Shown piece after piece: positions 10,869 to 23,819 of a stretch of DNA of 64,000 bases. The DNA comes from Turbatrix aceti (lineage: Eukaryota > Nematoda > Chromadorea > Rhabditida > Panagrolaimidae), in contig OZ017769.1 of NCBI GenBank assembly GCA_963969345.1, positions 9,427,725-9,491,724 of the forward strand, read 5' to 3'. The notes beneath the pieces are model-generated. The model was not told the DNA's origin and did no database searches. It saw only the letters and a list, made by a program, of their open reading frames with translations. Within the stretch, counting starts at the first letter, position 1; every line of letters begins with the position of its first letter. Made by a program: the position numbers and the translations under genes.

Positions 10869-11373
10869 CAGAGTTGTCGACCGAGCCGAGCATCGAGCCG
10901 AGCATTTCGAGCATTCGAGCGAGCCGAGCCGCTCGCTCGAATGCTCGGCTCGAAAAATTCGAGCCGAGCCGAGCTGCTCGAATGCTCGGCTCGAAGATCA
11001 CCGAGCCGAGCCGAGCGGCTCGAATGCTCGGCTCGAAGGATTCCGAGCCGAGCCTAAAAAATGACCCAAAAACGACAAAAAATGAATTTTTTTTTATGCC
11101 AAAACTATGATATTTGTAGATTATTTACGCTGAATTCCACAATTCCAAACACGTTTTTTGTTATCGTGCCTCCAAAATTTTTTTTCTAAGCGAAAATTGA
11201 GTGGAAAAAATTGCCATGCTCGGTTCGAGCGAGCCGAGCCGCTCGCTCGAATGCTCGGCTCGAGGGCAACCGAGCCGAGCCGAGCGGCTCGAATGCTCGG
11301 CTCGAGGACCACCGAGCCGAGCCGAGCGGCTCGAATGCTCGGCTCGGCAATTTTGGCTCGGTCGACAACTCTG
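10869..11373. mobile_element. hAT-like non-autonomous element with internal minisatellite
   Basis: Terminal inverted repeats are CAGAGTTGTCGACCGAGCC and its exact reverse complement. The flanks are an 8-bp direct repeat, CTCTCCTG (10861-10868 and 11374-11381). An 8-bp duplication and a CAG terminus fit the hAT superfamily. Inside, both subterminal regions (10883-11055, 11217-11345) are arrays of a GC-rich palindromic unit built from GAGCCGAGCCGAG and CTCGAATGCTCGGCTCG, around an AT-rich core of about 160 bp. There is no transposase. It is inserted in the 5' part of a retrotransposon fragment. Confidence 0.85.
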
Positions 11374-11381
11374 CTCTCCTG

Positions 11382-11982
11382 TCCGCGACGGCAGCTTGCG
11401 CTCGCGATCGCATTCGGGAGCAGCGCAAGTGTGAGAATTGAAAGCGCCGTTTGACACCCGGGCTGGCCACCCTGTCAAACGTAGGCTAAAAAAAATGTCC
11501 AGATTCCGGCTCAGCGTCGCTACCATCAACGCACGCTCACTGCTGACGGATTTTGAAGAGGCCATTCGCAAAACGCTGACGACGTCGTTCTTTTCTCCCA
11601 CACTGGCGAAGAACTTCAGGAAATGCTGTCGGATATGGCAATCATCTGCAAGGACGTCGGACTGGAAGTCAACGTCAAGAAGACGCAGTGGATGGTACAG
11701 AAATGGCGGGATCAGCGACCTATCTCCTCCGGACTTCTCCTCAAGGACATCGAGGACGATTTCGAGCTCTCCCTCCACTTTACGCTGGGTCGATTCGCTC
11801 AACTCGGTGTTCAACAAGACGAAAACCAGACCACAGCAACGATGGGAAGAAGAAATCGCGCCCAAAACGAATCGAGACATTTACACCTACGTGGACATCA
11901 TTTGTGCCTCCTAACATCTGGTCTAATGATAACTAACCACTGAGTAATGGTGAAATAAATAAATAAATAAATAAATACGCTT
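11382..11982 (+). mobile_element. Internally deleted non-LTR retrotransposon
   Basis: A short N-terminal piece reads MSRFRLSVATINARSLL, the typical opening of an endonuclease domain. It runs directly into DDVVLFSHTGEELQEMLSDM, the reverse transcriptase motif with the DD pair, and a downstream QQRWEEEIA-type tail. The frame changes between these parts and most of the element is missing. The 3' end is AACATCTGGTCTAATGATAA followed by an (AAAT)n tail. The same 3' end occurs at 11983-12060, 27690-27763 and, inverted, at 40432. The 5' edge may extend to about 10825, split by the hAT-like element. Confidence 0.8.
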
Positions 11983-12060
11983 AATTGGACATCATTTGTG
12001 CATCCGAACATCTGGTCTAATGATAACTATCTAAATTGTGAAATAAATAAATAAATAAAA
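11983..12060 (+). mobile_element. Second retrotransposon 3' tail
   Basis: GGACATCATTTGTG...AACATCTGGTCTAATGATAA and an (AAAT)n tail repeat the end of the element just upstream, flanked by AAATACGCTT on both sides. It is a 5'-truncated insertion or tail duplication. Confidence 0.75.
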
Positions 12061-12659
12061 TACGCTTTTAAAATTCATCGAAAAAAAATTTGTGTTTTTT
12101 TTTTCATTAAAATGAAAATATTAAAATATTAATCAATATGAAAGTAGTTTTTTTTCTCAAAGCTTATTTTTTATACCCAATTTGCTAAGACTTTAGTAGC
12201 AGCAAAAACTTCATAATTGCATCAATTTACTGATGCTTTATCAATTACTAACTTTTTTATTTATTTTTTAAATTTATTTATTTATTCACCATCATCGCTT
12301 TTGGGATAAGACAACTTTTGCTCGAAAGACAGGTCGAAACAGAAACGCTGACAGCTGCCCAGTTGCAGCTGGTAGCCCCTGCTCTTCCAGAAGGAAGCCA
12401 GGATAACCAAGTGAGCGCGCCTCGCCTCGTCTTCCTCTTCGCATGCTGCGCGCTAAAATTTATTGTTCATATTGTTTTTGCTCTTTTCGCAAAACTTGAT
12501 TTTACTTTTAAAATCATCCTTCGTCTTACAATTCACACTGATTTCACGTGTTGTTTTTATGGCTTTGTTTTTATCCCCGTTCGCGTGCTCTCTGCGATAC
12601 TAATTAATGAATGGTTCCGATGTAGGTGCTTGCGTCCACAAGGCAGTCACAAAGCATCG
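12061..12659. other. No gene seen; likely promoter of the KGD4-like gene
   Basis: The stretch is AT-rich to 12300. From 12305 to 12410 a less AT-rich segment ends at a possible donor (CAA/GTGAGC) and could be a 5' untranslated exon of the next gene. Confidence 0.4.
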
Positions 12660-14335
12660 ATGTCTATCATCGATCGAATCGTTTCGCCGTGGAAAACGTA
12701 AAATTTTGACTTTTCTTTGACCTTTACCTCAGTTTTGAACGTAATACTTTGTGCTCTGTGTCGTAACACTTTTTACTCCCGGCTTTTTGTGGCTTTTTTA
12801 CCTTCTTGCGTTTTTTGACTGAAAGTGTGTTTTTGTGGTTTTATAATTAATTTTTTTCCGGATGGTTTTAGCAGTCCAACGAGGTCGTGGCTGCTTCGAT
12901 TGCTTCAGCGTTGGTTTAATCGACCCTTGCCAAGTGTTACCGCTCCGGTTGTTACCCCAACTGCTGCTCCGACTCCTACTCAGGCTCCTGCACCTTCTGT
13001 CCAGGCAACGGCTGCTTTTTCATCGTCCTCGACGTCACCTGCACCCTCGATACCCCAGTCACCGGTGCTCAAACCAGATATCACTGGTCAACCTCCTTCA
13101 CTGGACAAAGGACCAAAAATGACTCTTACGCAACAGGTTGCCCGTCTGGCTACTCAGGTTTGGATTTTTTTATAAAATAATTTTTTATAAGAATTTTTTT
13201 TGGAATGCTATCATAAAATTTTTGTTAGACGATCTTTAAAATTTTAGTTTTTACGGATCAACAATTTTATATGCTCTCCAGTTCCATAAATTATCGTAAC
13301 AGCTGTTTTATTAGACAGACAAAAAATTTATGTTGTCGATAAATTCGCGTTTTTTTGAGAAAAATGCGCTGAAAACCGTAATTTTTCATTTTTATGACAA
13401 AAATTCGTTTTTTTCTTTTCAATTTCTAGAGGAAATTTTCAGCTTTCTTCGGCTCCTCACACGCCACTGATCAAGTTCGTCGGTCCGCGGCTCCCCCGTC
13501 CAACTTTTGACTCGTAAGTCTCGTCTCGTGTTTTTAGGTCAAAAACAAGTATTTTACGATGTTTTTTTCAGGTCAAAGTTGCCGCCTATTCCTCACCTTC
13601 CACCTGTCGCTTCGGTGGCTGCTTCTGGAGGTTGGTCGTTTTTTTTCAGAGATGAAAATTTTTTTTGGTGAAAAAACAATTTTTAAATAGACTGATATTT
13701 TTTTTGCCTAAAATCTTTTTTTTGTGAAAAATTTTTTTGAATTGACTGAAATGGTTTTTTTTGAGAAAAAAATATATTTTATAGGTTGAAATTTTTTTAC
13801 GTCGAAAAAAATGTATAATGCCATTTAGTCTCTTCAGCAGCTTCGAGTCGTCCTTCGACGATCGGCAAGGTTGGCACGACGGCCCGTGGCACAGGCATCG
13901 ATCCTAGCGAGTTGCCTGCTCGCTTCCGACGTCAGCTCATCGATGAAGAGGAAATTGCTGCTATCAACGTGAGTTTTTTGGACAAAGTAGGATTTTTATG
14001 CTGGAAATATGTTTTTTTTGCCACCGCGGTGTTGGTCACAGCGGCAATGTAAAACCAATGGTTGGTTTATGGTCCGAAAAACAATCCGTGCCGTTCCGTG
14101 ACCATCAACTGTTGCCGCTGTTGCACCGGATGTCGCCGGGGCGTTTGTTTGTTTGTTGCTCATGGCAACGAAGACTGTGACTGTTATAAAATTTCCGTTC
14201 ATTTACCAGAGCCTGACACGGTTTTTTTTCATACCAGATTAATTTTTGATTATTTTTTTTATCATCCGAGGAATTTTTAAAAACATGCATAAATATTTTT
14301 TTTTTCAGAATGGCGGCAACTACGGAGGAATCTAG
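12660..14335 (+). CDS. KGD4: KGD4/MRPS36-like 2-oxoglutarate dehydrogenase subunit
   Basis: Six exons (12660-12697, 12872-13157, 13443-13513, 13572-13630, 13829-13968, 14309-14335) join in phase to 206 aa. Two blocks match the KGD4 family, which tethers the E3 subunit to the 2-oxoglutarate dehydrogenase core in mitochondria (it was first named MRPS36): APHTPLIKFVGPRLP near the middle, and the C-terminal LPARFRRQLIDEEEIAAIN then NGG. The human protein is about half this size. The extra length is an N-terminal Pro/Ala/Thr-rich stretch after MSIIDRIVSPWKT and RSWLLRLLQRWFNRPLPS, a basic amphipathic segment that looks like a mitochondrial targeting peptide. A shorter form could start at the ATG at 13119 (MTLTQQVARLATQ). 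The family call rests on the two conserved blocks. Confidence 0.75.
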
Positions 14336-15281
14336 GTGGTGGCTGTAGAGTCGTCGCGCGCGAGACAACCAACCTGAACTGCTTGAATTATCCTCAAGCT
14401 TACGGCAATTGTAGAATTTACTTTTTCGGTTTTGTTCGAGCATTTTTGCTTTGTAGGGATCGTTATTTTCACGGAATAAAGATTTTTTGATCGTTGGAGA
14501 AGAAAAGGAGGGTTGAATTGGTCGTTTTTTTATCGACAACGTACTTTTTGAATTTTTTGATGTCGCAATTTTTTTTGTGTTGCTTTGGTTCATTTTTTTG
14601 GGTGATTTTTGGTAAAAAAAGTATTTTGTTAATTTTTTTGTCGATGTTGAGAAACTTATTTTTGACTTTTATGAAGCGTGAAAAAATTGTTTAGTGCACG
14701 TAGGAAATTTTTTGCGTGTGAAAGAAATTTTGAGAACCGACACGAAATTTATTCTGAAAGTCGATTTTTTTGAATAATTAGAAAAAAAAATTTTTTTTTT
14801 GATCTAAAAAAATTTTTGACCAAAAACTCTGCATAATTTGTGATTTCATTTATTTTTTTGCGTTTTTGATCCATTTTCGGGCAACTTTCACATTCTACCA
14901 AAAATTTGCAACTTTTTTTTGAAGCGTAAAATTGTTATTGGAATTTTTTCCAGCGTGAAAAAATTTTGAAAAAAATTTGCTGCGTCTTTTCGACTTCAAA
15001 AGTTTTTACTTTCTGTGAATATTTTTTTGAATAATGATTTTGGACGTGTTTTTTCACTTTTTTTCGTGTTTTCGCGTATACTTTTCTTATTTTTCAATTT
15101 TCAGACCCGATGTTTTATGTTTGATGTTTATGTTTTAGCAAGACCGTGCAACGTATGCTATGCATCCACCGGTGACAGATACATCGACAACATCCACGAC
15201 GACGACGATTGCCGTTCTCCGACGCGTACCCGAAAGTATTCCGATTCCAGCCGGCTCTTGCCTCCTCCCCAGTCTGCCATC
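14336..15281. other. T-rich intergenic, no gene seen
   Basis: Long T runs throughout. A 3' splice site (TTTTCAG at about 15104) lies 180 bp before the chosen ccpp-1 start, so the last part is probably 5' UTR or an upstream in-frame extension. Confidence 0.5.
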
Positions 15282-18200
15282 ATGTCCAGTGATCTCGATC
15301 GAAGCGATCTGACGAGTCTCTTTGTCTACCTCATCGACATCTGCGCCGTCCACGATTCTGCCCACGTCGATGAGCAGGCTTCCATCGGGCAGATTGTCTT
15401 TTCGCTCTTCGATCAAAAACTCCAGGTTACACCGTCTTTTTACAAGTTTTTGAATCCCCTCGCTTCGCCGGTAAAGGCGACCAAGAAGCGGGGTGGCAAG
15501 GATGCTGCCAAGGGCAAGAAGGTTTGTTTGGGTTTTTTTTTGCGATTTTGTGATTAAAAATTTATGAAATGGGGGATTTGGTAGTTTTTTTGTCTTTAAA
15601 AAACGCGAACATTCTTGATTGTGTACGCAAACAAAAATTTTATGTTTTTATTTTAGTTAAATTTTATTCATCCGAATTGAAAAACGTAAACTCAGCAAAT
15701 TTTGCGTAGGTATGTATACTGTATTTCTATAAATTTTCGTTGTGAGAGACTTTTTTGTCAAAAAACAGCAGTTTAGATTTTTTTGTTCGGTATCTTTTTT
15801 TTTCTGTTTGAGAACAAATTAATTAAAAATACTGCGTATGTATGAATACGGTAGTTTTACAGATTTTCGTTTCGAAGAGTTCAGAGTTTTGTAATTTTTG
15901 ATCAAAAACAACGATTTTGACTCCATTTTTGGGTAAATTAGATTTTGTTTTGCGAAATTAAAAAAATTTTGTTCGTTGTAAAGTTTTTTTTTCAGAAGGG
16001 GAAATCCAATCCCTCTAAATCCCCCCGACGCAAGCCACGAACATCCATCTCCGTCGACTCCCCGACGCCCGCTACCCCCACTCCGACCTCGCCCCGACCA
16101 AGCACGGCCCCCAAAAAGGCCAGCAACCCAGCAGTCGTTCTCCAATCCGAGCGACCCATCGTAACCCAGGATGAGGTGATCGAGAAGCTTCTCAACGCCA
16201 TCGAACACTCCCAGGACCCCTTCGCTACGACGGCACTCGCGCGGTTGCTCAAGGGCTATGCTTTTGCGTGCAAGGATTTGAGTGAGATTTTTTTACTATT
16301 TTTTTGGTTCTAAAGAGGACAATTTTGACTTTTCAGTCGGTCAACGACGCCTCCGACGGCTGGTACGTCTGGACGCGGTGAACCACTGCCTTCGCGCCCT
16401 TCGCCCCCTCCTCCAGGGCGGGTGTCCGACGATGCTCCACGTCATGGCAGTCGATAGCCTCTGCGCTGCGATTGTACACGTCGCGGCGAAGGATCGAAAG
16501 ATTACGCTCAAAGTCAGGCTTGCGGGATTGATTTCGTGTCTCGCGAGGGTTATCTGCGAGGCTCCGCTGGCGTCGACGACACCGACACTGCTCTGGTTTA
16601 TCTGCCGGTGCTGTCTGAGGTCTTCTGGTGGGTTTTTTGAAAGCAATATTTTTTTAATGGAACAAAAACTATTTTGGGATGAAAATGTTTTGTATTTTTT
16701 AAATTTATTTTCTAAATAGGTTTTTTGGTAAAAAAAATTTGATCGAAAAAATTTGCGGTTTATTGGAAAACAATTTTATTAAAAACCGTTTTTTATTCGA
16801 ATTTTGTGGGTTTTTAGTCAAAAAACATTTCTAAAATAAATTTTGTTTTGTCAAATTTTGTTTTTGAACTTGAAAACAATTTTTAATAACAAATAACTTC
16901 GAAATTTTTAATTTTTTTTTGGGGGGGAAAGGAAAGGGTAGAAAAAAAATGAGAGTTTTTTTATGGAAACATTTCGAGTAGATCTTCTAAATTTTCTATT
17001 TCGAAGAGTTTTTTTTCCAATTTGCAGATTTTTTTGTTCTTCAAACAAATTCAGGTTCATAAATATCTGACCTTTGATTTTCCACTTTTTTTGTTTCACA
17101 ATTTTTTGAAGTGTATGTTCTTGCGCGCGTCACCAGGTAGCTAAATAGTTATCCAGTCATTTCGTACGAATAGGTTTGGAGGGATACCCCTTGTCTGTTC
17201 AAGTGGAAAGAAGAAGGCTGGAATCGTAAATAAAAGAGATCAAGCGCAAGGCGCTTTTGTTTCAACTTTGTGTGTCTGACCCAAAACTCTTGAAAACCGT
17301 TTTTTAGTTTTTTGCTGAAAATATTTATTTTTTTATAAAAAATTTTTTTTTTGTTTAGTTCGAAATGCCCGTGCAATAGGGCGTGAAAAGCACTTTGCCG
17401 AAAATATGGTTGCGGTAATTTCGACGTACAACAACCTCGAAATCCAGGCGGTGAAGGAAGCTGAGGCGTACGCTTCCGGGCAGGTGTCGTCCATGAGCTA
17501 CGAATCCGCAGCCCAGCAACCGCCCTTCAACGATGACGCGACGGTCAACGAGTGGTCAGCTGCGGAACAGGCTTCCAAAAAGATGGTAAATCTCGTCGAA
17601 ATCGTCTTTTTGATGTCCAAGAATCGTGAGTTTGGATTTTTTTTGGGGAAAGGATAAATAATTTTTGGGCATTTGTCAAATGAAATTTTTTTTTTTTTTT
17701 TAATGTGATTGAAGAAGCAGTTGTTTTTTGCTTTGGAAAAAAATAGGGTCGTGTCAACACTTCCTTGGTTTGTTTTGGGTCCCGGAGATTTGTTCCGTTG
17801 ATGGACCAGAGAACAGCTGACATATTTTTTTCTAGCGCTGACACGTACGGGAGATGAGATGAGCAGAGATAAAAGTTTTTTTTCTCGATGATACGTGAAG
17901 ACTGGCTGGCACACTGAAAATGAGAAAATAACGAATAAATAACAAAAAAAGCTACTTTTTTATTATGCTTCAACTGAAGGGAACGAGAGAGTTGTTACCT
18001 GATCATCTATTGAACAGGTATTTATTTAGAACGATGTTGGGTTGCTAATGGGGTGAAAATGATGGTGATTTAGGATGAAGAAGCGTGCTAGAGCTTTTGT
18101 TGTTGTTTTTTAGTTGAAATTGTCAAAATCGATTCTTTTTTTGTAAAATAAGATTTTTTGTTGTCAAAAAATGCAAAAAGAAACATGTGCAGTTTCTTGC

Positions 18201-21200
18201 AAAGATTTTTTTATTATTCAGATGAAATATCTTTTTTTTGTGAAAAATATGGACAATAAAAAAAATCTCAGGGTAAAGGTCAATTTTTACGATCTTTAAT
18301 TTTTTTATCGATGTTTAACTGATGCAATAATTTAACCATGCAGGATTTATTATTGTTGTTTCTCAGTCGAAATTGTTTTTTACTTTCTTTAATTTTTCTA
18401 TTTAGAAAAACATAATATTGAGTTTTTTTTACTTTATTTTTTCATTTTTTTAGAGTGATGGAATTTTTGTTCTAAAATAAAAAAAAACAGATTGATAGCT
18501 TTTTCAAAGAAATAGAATTTTTTTGAAAAATTTTGAGAGTAAAAAATTGAGGTTCTCGTGATAAATTTCTACGATCTTTGATTTTTTTCATTAGCGCAAA
18601 AAATCAGCGTTTTTTAAATTTTTTACCCAACTGATTGAAAAATGTCTTGTCATCGTAGAACGCATTCATTGATCACTAACAGGTGATCAAAGAGTGGAAT
18701 GCTAGGATCGAGCCAGCTGTGTGACACTTTGTTAGCGTTTTTTTCCGTGATCTTAGAAAAAAAGCAAAAAGAAGAAGAAAAAACAAACACTCATTAAATT
18801 TATGGTTTCAGGCAAAAACAAAAGCCAGTTCCTCGACAAAGGTGTGCTGCCGGTATTCGTCAAGGTTTTCGACTCTCATCTCGAAAAACGCTACAGCCAT
18901 CCCATTTTTGTCGAAATTCTGATTGCTGTCGTCGCTTGCATTCGGCAGTTTGTCAAATTTAGTGAGTTTTTTTTCTTTCGACTTTGCCGTGGCAAAAAAA
19001 CATGTTTTGCATTGCAGAAAAGGGAAAAGATCAATTTCTCGGCCTAGGCGGTCTCTCGCTTTGTGAAAAAGCCATTCGCGACATCAACGAAGACTGCAAA
19101 AATCTGGCGAGATTCAAGCAATTTTTTATAAATTTGCTGGTACAGCTTCAGGTGAGTAGGGGGGTCTGGAAGCGATTAAATTAGAGTCCACGGGAGGGAA
19201 AGGTGTCATGGAAAGTTAGTCGAACAGATGGCATGAATAATAAATAAATGAATGGGGTTTTGATGAAAACTATAATGAATAATTTTTTTCGATGCGGAAA
19301 ATTGCATTTTGATGATTGCTTTTCGTCAATTGCTTGGTGCTGAAAAAAATTGTTGTTTTTGCAAAAAAATTGTCGTTAAGGTAAATTTTTGGTTCTTTTT
19401 TTGGATGTTGCTCATAATTATTTTCATGAAGACCATCTTTTTCTGCTGAGAAAATGTGAAGAATGCCGAAAATTTGTTTTTCTTGACAAAGAACAAAATT
19501 TTTTAAGCGGAGTTTCGCTTTGATTCTTTATTTTTTTTCATAAAATTTTTTGTTAGAATTACCGTTCAGAAATGCGAATTATTTTTGTAATTCAAAAATT
19601 TACGAAAATCGGACATTTTTAGCGAAAAAAAACGCTTTACCGACTTCAAAAATGCACCCGGTATTTCTTTTTCACATTTTATGTTAGCTCAAACTTTTTT
19701 GAAAGTAGTCAATAACAAAAAAAAACTGTTTTTGATTTTTGGGAACAAAAATAAGATTTCAGTGTTTTTTGAACACGTTCGCGTGTAATATTTATTTCGG
19801 TCTTTTTTGTCACCAAAATTACACCTTTTCCGTTCCGTGCTTTTTTCATCACAAAATATACCAATTTTTGAGTGGTAAAAATTCCATAAGTGGTTCTCAA
19901 AACCTACGTTAGTACAAAACACATCCGTAAACACCTGAGTGAATTTTTGGGATATCAGACTGAATAATCCGGGAAAAAATGCCGACAAACGGGATGTTTT
20001 TTTGTTCTGGTGACAGTTTACAATTTTTGCATGCCGACAATTTTATTTTTTTTCAGGATACATTGTGCGCTCTATGCATGATCTGTCTGCCGCCGACGCC
20101 GTTTCCCATGCCAGCGCAGCCGTTTCCGCTCTCTTTTACACTGCCCAGTGGTGCCCAGACGACTTCCGAGGGAGGACAGGGCGGCCCGGGTGCCAGCAGT
20201 GGCGGTGGTGGTGGACTGGGGGCGAGTAGCTCAACGACCGCCGTCACGCCACGCGTCAGACGAACGTCGACTTCCACCCTGCTGAGTCGGAGTCTGAGAA
20301 ATTCGTTTTCAAAGACCGTCGCTGCGGATGTTCAGAAAACGAGGCGGAAGGCCAATAGCACGAGTATCAGCGCGAACAACAACAACAATGACAGCGCGCT
20401 CGACGAAGAAGGCTCTGCTTCCAGCGATGACGATGGAGGCGACGAAGAAGACGAGTCCTTCCTCTTCCTCGGCGCAGGCGGTTCGAGATCTCTCATGCCG
20501 GGAAGCTCGAGAGGCGAAGAATACGATATCGACATGCTTACACCCGCTTCGGAGGACGACGTGGACTCTGACGTGACCCCGGATATCTCAGCTGCCGCCC
20601 AGAGACGACGGGCCAGCCAGCGGATTATGACACGTGCCAACGCGGAGGCTGTTGCGACGACGTCGAAGGACGGAAACTCGGCTGACTTTGTCATGACATA
20701 TCAAGTCCAGAAACTGACTTCGCTGACTACTAACTACGATGCAATGTTCACGGAATGCGAGCATGGAGCGTGTACCAGCGATATGTCGCCCAAGCATCGC
20801 AGACTCACGCCTCCCGATTCAAGGGTCGCTAAGAGTTTTACGGATATCTCTCTTGAGCAGGCTAATGTGAGTTTTTGGGACTGACAAGGAAGATTGATTG
20901 ACTTGAAAGAAAGCTGGCTCTCGTCGTTACGATCAAAAAAGTAGCAAACTGTTTTTGCGGATCGTGCGATCTGGTAGATTTACCTTTGGAATTATGGGCA
21001 TTTTTCCCGTTTTTGACTATTTTTAGGATATTCGAAACCAAAAATTACTAAATTTCTGGGGCTTGGAAACACTTTATTCGATGCGGTTTTTGGTGAAGAA
21101 TTTGTAGAAAATTTAAAAATTAAAAATCATTTATGGGTTTTTGGTGATAAAATACTATATAAAAAATCTGAAAAATACCGAAATTGTTAAAAAAATTATT

Positions 21201-23819
21201 TTTTGTCATTTTTTGAAATAATAATTTTTTCTCAAGTATTTTTGGAATAACATTTTTTTTTCAATTTTTTGAAAAAAAATTATTTATGTTTTTTACGGAT
21301 TCCTCTTCAAAAACTACGTCGAATGATGTTTTTCCTAATGTTGGAAAAATATATATTTGCAAAAATTGTCGTTTTATACTTTTTTGATCGTAATTTTCGA
21401 AGTGAGCAAATTTTCGATTTGATCCCTCTTTTGCAGCCTTTGTGAGCACTGTAGCATGATGGAAAAGGAGTGTTGTTTCAGAAAACCCTCTCAGTTGGAA
21501 CATTTGTCAAAGTTGCATTCCCCGATCTCTACGAGTCTGAAATACACCTGCAGCAACAGGATCTCCTCTCAAATCCCGAATCGATGCGGGAAGCCATGAT
21601 TCAGGAAATGGCGAGATTCAGACTTGAAAATGAATTTCCTCCCAAGGTGGTCTACAGCCTCGACGCGCTCATTGCCAACGGCCCAGGTCAGCACAACCTT
21701 CGCTCACCTGGCGGCCCCAAACCGGTGCTTGAGAACAACGATCTCGAAGTCATCGGCAAACTCGACGAAACCATCTCACATCTCAAGTTTGAGAGTCGTT
21801 TTGAATGCGGAAATCTTCGACGCGCTACGCAGGTCGCGGAGAGGCAGTACGAGCTCATTCTCTCACCTGACATCAATCAGAGGACCGCGCACTATCAGTG
21901 GTTCTACTTTGAGGTCAGTAATGTTCAGACAGGGGCTCCATACACGTTCGAGATTATCAATTGTCTCAAGAATACGTCTATGTTTTCTCATGGTGAGTTT
22001 TTGCAAATTTCTGAAAATTTTCCAACTATCAAAAAAAGTTTTTTGAAAAATTGGTCACCTGAAATGGATACAAATTTTTTAGGAATGCAACCGGTGGTTT
22101 ACTCGGTTACAGAAGCCAAAAAAGGCCGTCCAGGTTGGGTGCGAGCGGGCACTTCGGTCTGCTACTACCGTAATCTGTACATTGCGCGTGCTGATTCGTC
22201 GACGGATGACTCGGATCCAGTCGTGCAGGACAAGCCACTCAAAAAGTCAACTGTTGCGGCGGCAAAGGCGAAACGCACCCAACAACAACAGCAGCAGCAA
22301 CAACGGCAGTCAGAATCCGGAGAATCAGATGTACGGGAGGGGAAGAATTACTTTTCGACGAGGTTTTCAATGAAATTCAGACACACAGGAGACGTTGTCT
22401 ACATTGCGTATCACTATCCCTATAGTTTTACTTATCTGCAGGTTTGTTCATTTTTTTTAAATTATTTGCGTACAAAGTGTATCGGGGTTAAAAAACGTAA
22501 AATTTCATAATGCGCGGTTTTTTTGCGGCAATTTTGACTTAATTTGGCTAAATTTAGTTTTTTTTGGACAAATACAATTTTGGTTTGCAGACAAACACGA
22601 AAAGAAAAAATATATACTCCAAAACGTTTGTCATGCAGAGTGTTATTGCATGCATGATTTTCAGGCGACTCTCGAGCGAATAATAACGCACACCGAAAAA
22701 AGCGTCTACCTTCGCATCGATCGACTCGCGACCACGCTCCGGGGCAATCCCCTGCCCCTCCTGACCCTGACCAACTACGGAACGGCAAAGGAAATTGCGG
22801 AACGCGAAATTGTCGTCTACTCTGCTAGGGTTCATCCGGGAGAAGCGAATTCTTCGTGGATCATGCACGGCCTTATCCAGTACCTCACCTCGCAGTCCCG
22901 GGATGCAAACAAACTCCGCGAACGGTACGTCTTCAAGATCATACCCATGCTCAATCCGGATGGCGTCATCAATGGCAGCCATCGATGTTCGCTTGCCGGC
23001 ATCGATCTGAATCGTGTCTGGGATCGGCCCAATCCCATACTCCATCCGACCATTTTCCATGCCAAGGGCATCATTCAGTACTGCTGCGATGTGCTGCGAA
23101 AGAAGCCCTTTGTCTTCGTCGACCTCCACGGACATTCGAGGAAGCCGAATGTTTTCATGTTTGGCAACAATCCCGAAGAATCCTGGCTCAAGTCGGATCA
23201 CGCAAAGCCGAATCCGCATTATCTGTCGATGCCGGAGTGTCTTGCGTCGTTTGCGAAGGCGTTCTCGCTCAAGGAATGCCGCTTCAACATCACGAAGGGC
23301 AAAGAATCGTCGGCGAGGGTCGCGCTCTGGAGGCAGTTTGGCCTTGAGCGGGCGTATACCATGGAGTCGACCTACTGTGGTTTTGACGCGGGTTCCTACG
23401 CTGGGAAGCAGGTTGGTGCTTATAATAAATTGATTAATTAAGTTTTTTTTATTTTTAAATTTTTTTATTTATCACATTTAAATAAAAAAATTTAAACCAT
23501 TAAAAAAATGTTAATTAATTATCTAATTAACCATAATTTGCAGATTGGCATCAAGGAACTCGTCGAGATGGGAAACGATCTAGTGCAAGCCCTTCTCCGG
23601 TCCAACAAGACCTCCACCGATGCAGACTCTGACGACATCCCAGTTGCCTACGGCAACGGACCCGTCGATCGAGAACGGATCACCCCGGTACTCCACCCCC
23701 GGCGGCGATCCATTGGCGCCGTACCCCTGGCCGCGACGAACAACAACAGCGGTAATACCCGACAACTCCGCAGATCCCAGACTTTCAAGTCAACAAACAG
23801 TCTTTCGACGCTTAAGTAA
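15282..23819 (+). CDS. ccpp-1: Cytosolic carboxypeptidase (tubulin deglutamylase), CCPP-1/AGTPBP1 family
   Basis: Eleven exons join in phase to 1356 aa: 15282-15521, 15996-16281, 16337-16627, 17359-17625, 18812-18961, 19018-19151, 20057-20866, 21482-21992, 22083-22441, 22665-23411, 23544-23819. The enzyme removes glutamates from tubulin side chains and C-termini. The N-terminal half is helical repeat-like. Exon 7 encodes an acidic, Ser/Gly-rich disordered insert. Exons 8-10 hold the family's N-domain (TAHYQWFYFEVSN) and the M14 carboxypeptidase: zinc ligands in VHPGEANSSW (His and Glu near 1073 and 1076) and in VDLHGHS, and the catalytic Glu in TMESTYCG. All are intact. A poly-Gln run (QQQQQQQQ) sits in exon 9. 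The start is the first Met with good sequence after it; an upstream extension is possible. A poly(A) signal AATAAA is near 24052. The gene is long mainly because of T-rich introns. Confidence 0.9.

Noticed and set aside
17100..17180. Possible tRNA in a ccpp-1 intron
   Set aside because: No acceptor or anticodon stems can be formed and there is no B box.
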